Below are positions 14,776 through 22,806 of a stretch of 64,000 bases of DNA, in pieces. Every line of letters starts with the position of its first letter. The stretch's first letter is position 1. The stretch is from Flavobacterium frigidarium DSM 17623 (GTDB taxonomy: Bacteria; Bacteroidota; Bacteroidia; Flavobacteriales; Flavobacteriaceae). The notes under the pieces were generated by a model. That model was not told where the DNA came from. It worked only from the letters and a program-made list of their open reading frames with translations, and did no database searches. Where the stretch lies: the NCBI RefSeq assembly GCF_000425505.1, contig NZ_AUDO01000004.1, positions 124,001-188,000 on the forward strand. The letters are read 5' to 3'. The position numbers and the translations under genes were made by a program.

Positions 14776-17280
14776 CTAAATCGCTTTAAAATTCCGCTTC
14801 CAAATTTTAACTAATTCGTACCAAAGCACCGAAACGATTCCTATACCGATAGCGAGCCCTACTTGCTGCAAATTTAGTTTTGTAAATAAGAAAAAATCAA
14901 TTAGTGGCTGTACGGTTAGCAATAATCCTGTAATGACAATCGTAATTCCGGTAATGATGAATACTAAATTATTTTTGTACTGCAACGTAGTAAAAATGGA
15001 ATAGTAAAATGAACGATTGATTAAGGTTAGAAAGATATTGGCAGTCACCAAAACCAAGAAAACCATAGTTCGTGTTACTTGCTCATTAAAACCTTGATAC
15101 ACCGAAAACTGATAGATAAATAATGTACCTATTGTGATCATTATTCCTTGCATGATACTGGTGGAGAGCTCTTTCCAACTGAAGAAAGTATTTGTAAAAG
15201 GCCTTGGTTTTAATGACATTGCATTCTTTTCTATCGGTTCATTTTCGTACACGATAGAACAAGTGGGTCCCATAATTAATTCTAAAAATATAATATGTAT
15301 TGGTGAAAAAATATTAGGATAAATCCAGCCCAAAGCCAACGGTATAAATACGGTGAAAATGATGGGAATGTGAATAGAAATGATAAACTGTATGGCCTTT
15401 TTTAGGTTGGCATATATTTTTCGACCCGCAGCAACCGCATCGACCATTTTGGCTAAATCATCATTTATTAAAATTAGAGAAGCCGCTTGCTTGGCAATTT
15501 CGGTTCCTTTTTTACCCATGGCGATGCCTATGTGCGCCGCTTTGAGTGCGGGGCCATCGTTGACACCATCGCCCGTCATGGCCACAATTTCTTGATTTGC
15601 TTTTAAGGCATTGATGATTTTTAGTTTTGCTTGGGGATACATTCGGGTGAATAAATTGATTTCTCCCACTTGTTTTTGAAGTTCTTCGTCGGATAACTGC
15701 ATCAATGCATCTCCAGAAATACTTTTTTCGTATCCAACAAATCCAATTTGTTGGGCTATAGAACCCGTTGTTTCGGCATTGTCTCCTGTGATTATTTTTA
15801 CTTTTATTCCTGCTTTGTAAAAAGCTTGTAAAACCGATTTAATATTCTTTTTTGGTGGATCATAAAAGGCCAATAATCCTATGAATTCAAATGAAAAATC
15901 TTGTTGCTTTTCTGGAAAATTATCTCCTTCAAACAACGCCTTTCCGACAGCCAAAATACGATAGCCTTCTGTTGATAATTCTTGTATGGCGTCTTGAACT
16001 GCTGCTTTTTCTTCACCAGTAAGCTGTGAAATTGCCGTTATAGCTTCAGCACCACCTTTGGCGGCAATGATACGTTCTCCCGCTTTATTTTCAAAAATGT
16101 GGGTCATCATAGGCGGTTTGCCTGACAGTGGATATTCATGCACCATTTTAAATTGAGAACGTTGATCTTTTTCAATTTCTAATGTGTAGACTTCATGCAA
16201 CGCGATTTCCATAGGATCAAATGGAACAGGCTCACTCGCCCACATGGAGATTGTAATTAACTGCTTTTCATCGGATGACAAATCGTTTCCGATATCGTTT
16301 ATTTTTTGAGATTTCAGCGTGAATATTTTGGCTAAACTCATTTTGTTCTCGGTAATCGTTCCTGTTTTATCCACACAAATTACGGTTGCACTTCCTAGGG
16401 TTTCGACCGTTTTCATTTGCTTAACGATAATACCGTTTTCCATCATACGCCATGCGCCAAGTGCCATAAAGGTGGTAAAAGCAATAGGAATTTCTTCGGG
16501 TAACACGCTCATGGCAAGCGTTAATGCTTTGAGTAAACTATCAAGCAGAAGGTAGGAGTTGAAATAATTTATTGCCCAAACAATAAAAAAGACCAAAGCT
16601 CCCGCCATAGTCATTTTCTTGACAAAATTATTAATCTGTAATTCTAGTGGTGTTTTTTCCTCTTTAATTTCTTCGAGACTTTTGCCTATTTTTCCTAAGT
16701 TGGTTTCGCTTCCAATGGCTGTAATGGTTGCAATAGCCAATCCGCTAGCAACGGTGGTTCCTTGAAAAATAGTGTTGTCTTTTGTCGACTTGTCTTTGGC
16801 AACAGCCATAGATTCCCCCGTAAGAATAGATTCATTTACCGTAAAATCATTTGAATGTACAATGGTTCCATCCGCTGCAATTGCATTCCCTTCTTCGACC
16901 AATAAGCTATCCCCTACTACTAAATTTTCGGTTTTAATTTCTATGTTAGCGCCATCTCTAATGACTTTGCATTTGGGCTTTGTGAAATCTTTTAATTTAT
17001 CTAAAGCATTGCGGCTTCTGGCATTTTGATACGATGATATTACGGCGATTAAAATAATAGCCCCAGCTAGAAAAATTCCATCTGAAGTTTTTCCACTCAC
17101 GAAATAGATAGTAGAAGCCACAAATAATAAAATTGTCATAGGCTCAGTGACAATTTGAATTAGCCCCTTTAAGAATTGATTGGTTTTTTTATAGCTAATT
17201 TTATTCTCTCCATGTTTTTCCCTTGCAGCACGTACTTCGGCACCGGTTAGACCTTTAATTTTAAAATTATTTTGGGACAT
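14776..17280 (-). CDS. P-type cation-transporting ATPase (P2-like, substrate unknown)
   Basis: The 834-aa ion pump has the full P-type set: TGES 154-157, PEEIP 261-265 in M4, the phosphorylation site D304-KTGT, KIITGDNAETTG, and the hinge MTGDGVND, with about 10 membrane segments. The overall layout is that of P2A (Ca2+) ATPases. However, the M4 motif is PEEIP rather than PEGLP, and the M6 region reads FLELIMGPTCSIVYEN where SERCA has NLVTDGLPA, so the classical Ca2+ ligands are not preserved. The substrate should not be assumed to be calcium. No clear promoter was seen; upstream there is only a half-match to regulon I (17327-17338). Confidence 0.88.
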   Translation of the reverse strand: MSQNNFKIKGLTGAEVRAAREKHGENKISYKKTNQFLKGLIQIVTEPMTILLFVASTIYFVSGKTSDGIFLAGAIILIAVISSYQNARSRNALDKLKDFTKPKCKVIRDGANIEIKTENLVVGDSLLVEEGNAIAADGTIVHSNDFTVNESILTGESMAVAKDKSTKDNTIFQGTTVASGLAIATITAIGSETNLGKIGKSLEEIKEEKTPLELQINNFVKKMTMAGALVFFIVWAINYFNSYLLLDSLLKALTLAMSVLPEEIPIAFTTFMALGAWRMMENGIIVKQMKTVETLGSATVICVDKTGTITENKMSLAKIFTLKSQKINDIGNDLSSDEKQLITISMWASEPVPFDPMEIALHEVYTLEIEKDQRSQFKMVHEYPLSGKPPMMTHIFENKAGERIIAAKGGAEAITAISQLTGEEKAAVQDAIQELSTEGYRILAVGKALFEGDNFPEKQQDFSFEFIGLLAFYDPPKKNIKSVLQAFYKAGIKVKIITGDNAETTGSIAQQIGFVGYEKSISGDALMQLSDEELQKQVGEINLFTRMYPQAKLKIINALKANQEIVAMTGDGVNDGPALKAAHIGIAMGKKGTEIAKQAASLILINDDLAKMVDAVAAGRKIYANLKKAIQFIISIHIPIIFTVFIPLALGWIYPNIFSPIHIIFLELIMGPTCSIVYENEPIEKNAMSLKPRPFTNTFFSWKELSTSIMQGIMITIGTLFIYQFSVYQGFNEQVTRTMVFLVLVTANIFLTLINRSFYYSIFTTLQYKNNLVFIITGITIVITGLLLTVQPLIDFFLFTKLNLQQVGLAIGIGIVSVLWYELVKIWKRNFKAI

Positions 17281-17414
17281 AAAAATCTATGTATTATCAA
17301 GAGGTGTTATTATACCGTATCACTAATGATCTATTTAGTAGTGAAGTTACGCAAAAAAAGCAGCTATTAAATACTTATTTTTTCTAATTTTTTAAAGGTA
17401 GTTGGTACTGCAGA

Positions 17415-17726
17415 TTATTTTTCGATGTTTTCCACTGTAGTGATAAAATCCGCGGTTTCAAGACTAGCGCTAGGGCCGTAACCATTAATTAGCGTTCCTC
17501 TTTCACCATCACTGCACTCAATTGCGTACATTATTGAATTGTCATCAGGATTGGATTCGCCTTCAAAACGGTAATAATGTGCTATTTTCACTTCGGTCGA
17601 TAGAAAATGTTTATCTGTTTTTAAAGAAACTAGATTTTTTCCATTGATTTCAAATTGCGATTGAAAGCCGAGTTTTTCTACCTCGGCTAGTACTGTAACC
17701 AAGCTATCCATATTTGTTTTTTCCAT
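17415..17726 (-). CDS. Hypothetical protein, 103 aa
   Basis: A small soluble protein with no recognised domain. It is acidic, with an apparent alpha-beta fold (LAEVEKLGFQSQFEINGKNLVSLKT ... IECSDGERGTLINGYGP ... DFITTVENIEK). It is one of a chain of small minus-strand genes between the P-type ATPase and dps2. M6 (17711) is an alternative start. A ribosome- or phosphocarrier-like fold cannot be excluded; no function is proposed. Confidence 0.65.
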   Translation of the reverse strand: MEKTNMDSLVTVLAEVEKLGFQSQFEINGKNLVSLKTDKHFLSTEVKIAHYYRFEGESNPDDNSIMYAIECSDGERGTLINGYGPSASLETADFITTVENIEK

Positions 17727-17789
17727 AATTATCGTTGTTAGAGTAGTAATGTGGCCTCTATATGCCCGCTTTAAAATAATTTTATGCTT

Positions 17790-18167
17790 TTATTTATCAA
17801 AATGATTTCTAACAAATGCATCGAGTTGGTTGTCGGTCATTTTATCTGCCGCTTCCACATCAATCTGTATGTCTTTAAAATGTAAATCTTTGTCTAAGTA
17901 ATTCTGCAGTTCTGTTTTTGCATTGGTTGGACCAAATAAAAGTACGTGATTGTATTTCAAAATCTTTTCTGAAATTTTCTTGTAGAAGGCTTCTGTCATT
18001 TGCTCCTCTTTATTGTGCATGGTAAACTCACTTCTTGATAGCACTTCTTCTTTTGTATCAGTAGTGAATTTTGAATCAATAGATTTGCTGTTTTTCTCTG
18101 AATTTAAATCGATAAAATTGGCAGTTGAATGATCCATCCAAATGCCTAAGTTTTTTTGTGTTTCCAT
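17790..18167 (-). CDS. Hypothetical protein, eRF1/host-attachment-like, 125 aa
   Basis: The N-terminal GIWMDHSTANFIDL and the later ILKYNHVLLFGPTNAKTELQNYLDKD segment resemble small stand-alone proteins related to the eRF1 domain 3 / host-attachment family, where a beta strand with a D-H or D-x-x-x-A start precedes LLFGPxxAK. The resemblance is from memory and only moderate. There is no signal peptide. A degenerate 11-bp palindrome (TGACTAAATCA) occurs upstream, without a clean -7 element. Confidence 0.6.
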   Translation of the reverse strand: METQKNLGIWMDHSTANFIDLNSEKNSKSIDSKFTTDTKEEVLSRSEFTMHNKEEQMTEAFYKKISEKILKYNHVLLFGPTNAKTELQNYLDKDLHFKDIQIDVEAADKMTDNQLDAFVRNHFDK

Positions 18168-18326
18168 TTTTGCTTTTGTTTAGTGGTTATAAAGTAGATA
18201 AGGGCTTACGTGTTCGTCTGACTAAATCATTTCTAGTCCTTTTGGGAATTCGGGAGAAGTAGCAACGGTTATCATGCTATGTAATAAAGTCATAGTAATT
18301 ACTAGCTCGTTATCAGAAGTTTTTGT

Positions 18327-18545
18327 TTACGTTCTGTCTTCCATTCTTTTATTCGAAAAGAATCCAAACGGATAATACAACGGACAAAAACTTATAAAAC
18401 CAGTAAGGATAAAAACTCCAGCAAACATTAAAAGAGCGATACCCACTGTTCCTGTAATTACATTGGCGAAGTATAAGCCTATAAAAACTACTGCAATTAG
18501 TACTCTTACTGTTTTGTCAACTGTTCCCATATTTTTTTTCATCAT
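18327..18545 (-). CDS. DUF2892 (YgaP-type) small membrane protein
   Basis: The 72-aa protein has the family pattern: an N-terminal KNMGTVDKTVRVLIA amphipathic start, two membrane helices, and the C-terminal FCPLYYPFG with its conserved cysteine. It sits in the inner membrane. YgaP-type members are linked to rhodanese or stress functions, but this stand-alone version has no assigned role. It is the last gene of the dps2-SHOCT-DUF2892 operon (20-bp gap). Two adjacent ATGs exist (18545 and 18542). Confidence 0.8.
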   Translation of the reverse strand: MMKKNMGTVDKTVRVLIAVVFIGLYFANVITGTVGIALLMFAGVFILTGFISFCPLYYPFGFFSNKRMEDRT

Positions 18546-18565
18546 AATACCGTTTGGTTTTGTGA

Positions 18566-18784
18566 TTATTTAAGTTCAAGTGTTTTTTTGATTTCCTGAT
18601 ACTTTTCTCTACCAATTTCTCCTGATGCTAAACGTTTCTTTAATACATCAAGTGGTGTATCTTTTCTGGCTCTTTGTCCAGGGATGTTAAATGGACTAGC
18701 AAAAATCCAAAATAATAATACCATCCAAACAAACCACCATATCAAGTGCATTCCTACGTAACTGTAATTGTTATATTCCATCAT
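18566..18784 (-). CDS. SHOCT-domain small membrane protein
   Basis: One membrane helix at about residues 12-30 (IWWFVWMVLLFWIFASPFNI) precedes a short linker and a C-terminal SHOCT motif (PLDVLKKRLASGEIGREKYQEIKKTLE, about 42-69). SHOCT is a short oligomerisation-type module. The gene begins directly after dps2 (3-bp gap) and is followed by DUF2892, so all three are probably one transcript. Its role is unknown; the family often accompanies envelope or stress genes. Confidence 0.82.
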   Translation of the reverse strand: MMEYNNYSYVGMHLIWWFVWMVLLFWIFASPFNIPGQRARKDTPLDVLKKRLASGEIGREKYQEIKKTLELK

Positions 18785-18787
18785 AAT

Positions 18788-19264
18788 TTAATTATTTAAA
18801 TGTGAGCGTAAAAACCAAGCCATTTTTTCATGTGTTTCTACAAGTCCTGTAATAAAATCGCTGTTATCTAAGTCATGGTACTCGTTAGCAAAAACAGGAA
18901 TATTAACTCTTAAGGACATGATCAATGTTTCATGGTCCATTAATAATTCTTTTAAGTAACCTTGACTGTCATTCTTTTCTCGCTTTTGTGCAGTAAACTG
19001 TGTCACGCTGAGAAATGCTTTGAGCATCGCATCTACATAATGCCCTAAAGTGCGTATGCGTTCACCAATGTTATCAATCATGCCATTTAGTTCGCCAAAC
19101 TGAGCTTCAAAGAATTTGTGCTTGTCAAGAAAGTTAGGGCCTTCAATATTCCACTGTGCGTGTCTAGTTTTGGTATATAATACATATTCATCTGCCAAGA
19201 TCTTTCCTAGATCTCCTGCAACACCTTTTCTATTTTGGGCTGTGATTTCAATACTGTTTTTCAT
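18788..19264 (-). CDS. dps: Dps-family protein, copy 2, with a substituted ferroxidase ligand
   Basis: The frame extends to 19288, but starting at the ATG at 19264 (MKNSIEITAQNRKG) gives 158 aa, exactly the length of Dps1 and alignable from residue 1. Three ferroxidase ligands are kept at family spacing (H49, D64, E68). The first is replaced by Gln: Dps1 reads TLNFHWNIEGP, copy 2 reads TRHAQWNIEGP (Q37), with a new His at 35. Iron oxidation may be weakened or altered. First gene of an operon with SHOCT and DUF2892 genes. Upstream lies a regulon-I-like palindrome in a class I position. Confidence 0.9.
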   Translation of the reverse strand: MKNSIEITAQNRKGVAGDLGKILADEYVLYTKTRHAQWNIEGPNFLDKHKFFEAQFGELNGMIDNIGERIRTLGHYVDAMLKAFLSVTQFTAQKREKNDSQGYLKELLMDHETLIMSLRVNIPVFANEYHDLDNSDFITGLVETHEKMAWFLRSHLNN

Positions 19265-19288
19265 AATACTGTATTTAAAGCTCTTCAT

Positions 19289-19612
19289 TTTGAATTCCTG
19301 AACAAAGATGCGCCTTAAAGACTACTCATGAAATGACGCAGCGTGGTTAAAAAAGTGATATTCATCACTTTAATTTGGTGCAAAAATTCAATTAAAAATA
19401 TGAGTTTATATTCTTATTATTTCCTCCGTCCCTCTTTGTAAAAAAAAGGCTTGATTTGAGTGATGAGCAAATTATTAAAAGGTATAAACCTTTCAATGAA
19501 GCTGTCTCCATGATTAGTAAGCCGATGCCTAAGATCAGTATTATATTATCAAGATAATTGCGTTCGTAATAATTACATTAAAAAGGCTATTTCTATAATT
19601 TATATAATACCA
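19289..19612. other. Intergenic region, about 320 bp, with possible gene remnant
   Basis: The left part contains the dps2 promoter candidate (19303-19367). At about 19404-19556 (+) an open stretch without a start codon encodes RLDLSDEQIIKRYKPFNEAVSMISKPMPK and then stops. It looks protein-like but cannot be assigned and may be a decayed gene end. Confidence 0.35.
19303..19367 (-). promoter_or_regulatory. Possible class I regulon-I promoter for dps2
   Basis: TGATGAATATCA (19356-19367, within the longer inverted repeat GTGAT-N4-ATCAC) lies upstream of CATCTTTG (19303-19310), one mismatch to TAnnTTTG. The palindrome centre would be near -62, about two helical turns further out than at the other sites, which fits a class I activator position. 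Confidence 0.45.
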
Positions 19613-20560
19613 TTAGTGATTTTTATTGGCTTCCATTTTATCTTTGGCTTTTTCTTTTTTCCTAAAAAAACCTCTTAGGAGAAAATTATGTTTTGCAGCT
19701 TCTTCTAACTCATTCAGTTTTTCTGTTGCTGTTCTCGTGTTTGTTACAATTGAATCTAGATCATTAGCCATTTTTTCATCCGAAAGTAATTTGGACACGA
19801 TCCCTTTATCATTCTTTAACTTGGCTGTAAAAACATTTATATCGGCAGCACTTTTTTCAAACTTTGATAAGGTTTTCTTTAGACTTCTAGCATAAACGGG
19901 GTCAGTCATAACTTTAGATAAAGAACCATTTTTATCGTTCATTTTTTTAGTAAAAACTACAAATTCGTCAGTTCCGGTTTCGAGATTTTGTAATGTTCGA
20001 TCTATGCTTTTAGAAAACTCTTCATCGGTTAGCACCTTTGATAAAGCACCTCTGCCGTTATTGATTTTATAACTGAATTCTGATAACTCTTTGGTAATAA
20101 TCTCGGCATTATCAATACTCTTTTTGAGTCCGTTCATCAAGTCCTCCATTCCTACGGCTTCAGTAGATTTTATTAGAGAATGATCTTTTACAATTTCTTG
20201 TGATGCACTTCCTGCAGCAATCATCAATACTTTATCGCCCATCAATCCATCAGAACCAATGGTTGCAGAGGCATCTGTCTTGATATACTGTTGAATTTCA
20301 GAACGAATCACCATATTAACCATTACAATAGAATCAGAAACGAATTCAATTTCTTTCACCGTTCCAATGTTGATTCCTGAAAGTTGTACATTATTACCTA
20401 TTTGGAGACCGCTTACATTCTTAAATTTTGCTTCCAAATGGAAGGTTGTTCCAAAAAGATTTTGGCTTTTGCCAATGAAATAAATAGCAACCAAGAACAC
20501 CGTAAGCGATAGCGCTACAAACATCCCAAGTTTCCACGCTTTTATAATTTTATTTTCCAT
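19613..20560 (-). CDS. mlaD: MCE/MlaD-family lipid-binding subunit
   Basis: The membrane-anchored periplasmic component of an Mla-type phospholipid transporter. One N-terminal helix (about 9-29) is followed by the MCE domain (about 38-118, FKNVSGLQIGNNVQLSGINIGTVKEIEF). The C-terminal extension (about 130-300) is helical and contains three spaced copies of a G-x-LSK-V/L-L/M-x-D motif, about 50 residues apart. The order permease-ATPase-MCE (21345 to 19613) with gaps of 4 and 39 bp shows an operon. No MlaB- or MlaC-type partner is next to it. Confidence 0.88.
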   Translation of the reverse strand: MENKIIKAWKLGMFVALSLTVFLVAIYFIGKSQNLFGTTFHLEAKFKNVSGLQIGNNVQLSGINIGTVKEIEFVSDSIVMVNMVIRSEIQQYIKTDASATIGSDGLMGDKVLMIAAGSASQEIVKDHSLIKSTEAVGMEDLMNGLKKSIDNAEIITKELSEFSYKINNGRGALSKVLTDEEFSKSIDRTLQNLETGTDEFVVFTKKMNDKNGSLSKVMTDPVYARSLKKTLSKFEKSAADINVFTAKLKNDKGIVSKLLSDEKMANDLDSIVTNTRTATEKLNELEEAAKHNFLLRGFFRKKEKAKDKMEANKNH

Positions 20561-20599
20561 TAGATTTATTTTAAAAACTGTATTTATGCTATTTGTAAT

Positions 20600-21340
20600 T
20601 TATTCATATTCAAAAAAAGAGCGCACCCATTCATCAGAACTGTTTTTAAGTTCTTCAAAACTTCCTTGGACATGTATCAATCCATCTTTTATAATTATGA
20701 TTCTATTAGCGGTCATTTTTGCACAAATAATGTCATGTGTTATAACTATCGAAGTAGTTTTGTATTTTTCTTGAACCGATAAGATCAATTCACTAATTTC
20801 TTTACCAGTTATGGTATCCAGTCCTGCCGTAGGTTCATCATAGAGAATAATTTCTGGTTTGATGATTAAAGTTCTTGCCAGACCGATACGTTTAATCATA
20901 CCTCCCGATAATTGAGAAGGCATTTTATCTATAGCTTCTTCAAGACCAACATTTTCTAATGCTTCGATGATCTGTTTTTCAACCTCCTCTTTTGGTAAAT
21001 CCTTAGTATGATGTTTTAACGTAAAAGCTAAATTGTCTCTTACAGACATCGAATCATATAAGGCACCATTTTGAAACAAAAACCCAATTCTCAACCGTAT
21101 TTTATTGAGTTCCTTGTAGTTTAATTTTGTTACATCGGTTCCAAAGACGTCTATTATTCCCTTATCAACTTTTAGCAATCCTACTACACATTTGATCGTT
21201 ACTGATTTACCAGAACCTGAACGACCAAGAATGACTAAATTATTTCCTTTGTTCACAGTTAAGTCAATGCCTCTTAATACGTTGTTTTTACCAAAGGATT
21301 TAGTGAGTTTTTTGATATTTATGATGGGTTGTTCTTGCAT
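20600..21340 (-). CDS. mlaF: ABC transporter ATPase, MlaF type
   Basis: The cytoplasmic ATPase that powers lipid movement by the MlaE/MlaD-like partners. Walker A is GRSGSGKS (39-46), the signature LSGGMIKRIGLAR, Walker B IILYDEPTAGLD, and the switch ITHD follows. The 246-aa length is typical. The LSGGM signature, in place of LSGGQ, is characteristic of MlaF/Ttg2A. It is directly downstream of the permease (4-bp gap). Confidence 0.92.
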   Translation of the reverse strand: MQEQPIINIKKLTKSFGKNNVLRGIDLTVNKGNNLVILGRSGSGKSVTIKCVVGLLKVDKGIIDVFGTDVTKLNYKELNKIRLRIGFLFQNGALYDSMSVRDNLAFTLKHHTKDLPKEEVEKQIIEALENVGLEEAIDKMPSQLSGGMIKRIGLARTLIIKPEIILYDEPTAGLDTITGKEISELILSVQEKYKTTSIVITHDIICAKMTANRIIIIKDGLIHVQGSFEELKNSSDEWVRSFFEYE

Positions 21341-21344
21341 AGTT

Positions 21345-22103
21345 TTAGAAAAATAAATCGGTTATTTGAACTGCAAGCATATCCAAAATAAAAATTGACA
21401 GTGAAGCGGTGACTACTGCCGAATTAGCTGCTTGGCCTACACTTGCGGTTCCGCCTGAAGCATTAAATCCTTTGTAACAACCTATAACACCAATGAAAAA
21501 TCCAAAAAAGAAAGTTTTTATGGTCGCTGGTAAAAGGTCTATAAAATCAAGATGCTCAACAACATCTGAGAAATAGCGCATTAAGCTAATACTGCTGTGC
21601 ACGTTATACCCAATATACCCACCATAAATCCCCACTAAATCAGCAATAATAACAAGTAAAGGAACCATTAAAGAGGTGGCTAAAATTCTAGTAACCACTA
21701 GATATTTAAAAGGATTTATTGCAGAAACTTCCATAGCATCGAGTTGTGAAGTAACTTTCATAGATCCAATTTCGGCACCAATGGCAGAAGCAATCTTCCC
21801 TGCACAAATTAAAGCTGTAATCACTGGTGCAATTTCTCTTATTAGTGAAAGTGAAACCATACTGGGCAACCAAGATTCTGCACCAAATTTTGTCATTGTT
21901 GGTCTTGACTGTATGGTCAGTACTAAGCCCATAATAAAACCTGTAATACTAACAAGGGGTATGGATTTGTACCCAATGGTATAGCATTGTCTTACAAATT
22001 CATTAAACTGAAAAACAGGAGTAACTAGTTCTCTAAAAAATCTTGCAATAAAAAAAGAAAATTTTCCAGCTTGAGTGAACTGCTCTTTTATAAAAGCTAC
22101 CAT
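21345..22103 (-). CDS. mlaE: ABC transporter permease, MlaE type
   Basis: A 252-aa integral membrane protein with about six hydrophobic segments and the MlaE family signature region (LIREIAPVITALICAGKIASAIGAEIGSMKVTSQLDAMEVSAINP). It is the first gene of the mlaE-mlaF-mlaD operon that moves phospholipids between inner membrane and periplasm to maintain outer-membrane asymmetry. No clear -7 element was found in the 300 bp upstream. Confidence 0.92.
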   Translation of the reverse strand: MVAFIKEQFTQAGKFSFFIARFFRELVTPVFQFNEFVRQCYTIGYKSIPLVSITGFIMGLVLTIQSRPTMTKFGAESWLPSMVSLSLIREIAPVITALICAGKIASAIGAEIGSMKVTSQLDAMEVSAINPFKYLVVTRILATSLMVPLLVIIADLVGIYGGYIGYNVHSSISLMRYFSDVVEHLDFIDLLPATIKTFFFGFFIGVIGCYKGFNASGGTASVGQAANSAVVTASLSIFILDMLAVQITDLFF

Positions 22104-22407
22104 GATTATTTTTTTAAATAGATAAATATTATTTGGTTAGGACCTGACTGATTTGAAATTTTTAGGTGAATTTTAATCTCCTGGAACAATTAATATTATA
22201 TTCATATGAATTGTAATACAGCTTATTTCATGTCGTATTTCATTTTATTTGCAGCCTTAATGCGAGTCTAGTAAATTATAAAACCAAATGATACATTTGT
22301 GTATTCTCGATAAGGAGTGCTTCCTACTGCTGATAGATTGTTGAATTTAATTACAACCATAATTGTTAAGTTTTTTTATCTTTAAAAACCAAACGCTATT
22401 GATTTAC
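22104..22407. other. Intergenic region, about 300 bp
   Basis: AT-rich. It contains one 30-codon minus-strand ORF (22268-22360, MVVIKFNNLSAVGSTPYREY...), which I cannot support as a gene. No terminator or repeat was recognised. Confidence 0.4.
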
Positions 22408-22737
22408 TTAATCTTCGTCCAAATCATTGTGCGCATCGCCACCCAAACTATACCCATTATTTTCTTCGTCTTCACTACCAATTTGTTCCATTGCATCGTC
22501 AAGTTCAGAACCTGGAATATCTAAGTCAGAACCGGAAACATCTTCAATAAAATCCTTTTCGTTCCATTTGTTGTTTCGAGGCTTAATAATGAACTTTTTT
22601 TTCAAAATATTTTCTGGATCAATATCTTGTTTCTCTGTAAGTTTATTAAAGATATCATCGCTTGGTGCATAGTGCATTCGATCTAAATTACTTTGCTGTG
22701 ATTCTGGTGATTTGAAAATATTTCTTGTTGGTTTCAT
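22408..22737 (-). CDS. Hypothetical acidic protein, 109 aa
   Basis: Unrecognised. The protein is low-complexity and very acidic in its C-terminal half (DLDIPGSELDDAMEQIGSEDEEN), with a basic middle (KKKFIIKPRNNKWNEKDFI), probably largely disordered. There is no signal peptide. Proteins of this type occur in flavobacteria near stress genes. It lies 70 bp downstream of the glycosyltransferase gene on the same strand. Confidence 0.65.
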   Translation of the reverse strand: MKPTRNIFKSPESQQSNLDRMHYAPSDDIFNKLTEKQDIDPENILKKKFIIKPRNNKWNEKDFIEDVSGSDLDIPGSELDDAMEQIGSEDEENNGYSLGGDAHNDLDED

Positions 22738-22806
22738 ATTACTAATTGTATTGATAAATTACTGGTACCTGATTCTTTAAAATTCTCATTAGGAGTTACC
22801 CATTTT

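Noticed and set aside
17327-17338. Half-match to the regulon-I palindrome upstream of the P-type ATPase
   Set aside because: The proximal half (TAGATCATT) is perfect, but the distal half is lost and no TAnnTTTG lies 23 nt downstream (the position reads CTCTTGAT).
22268-22360. 30-codon ORF between mlaE and the acidic protein
   Set aside because: No promoter, no conserved look, and it is near the length expected by chance in AT-rich DNA.
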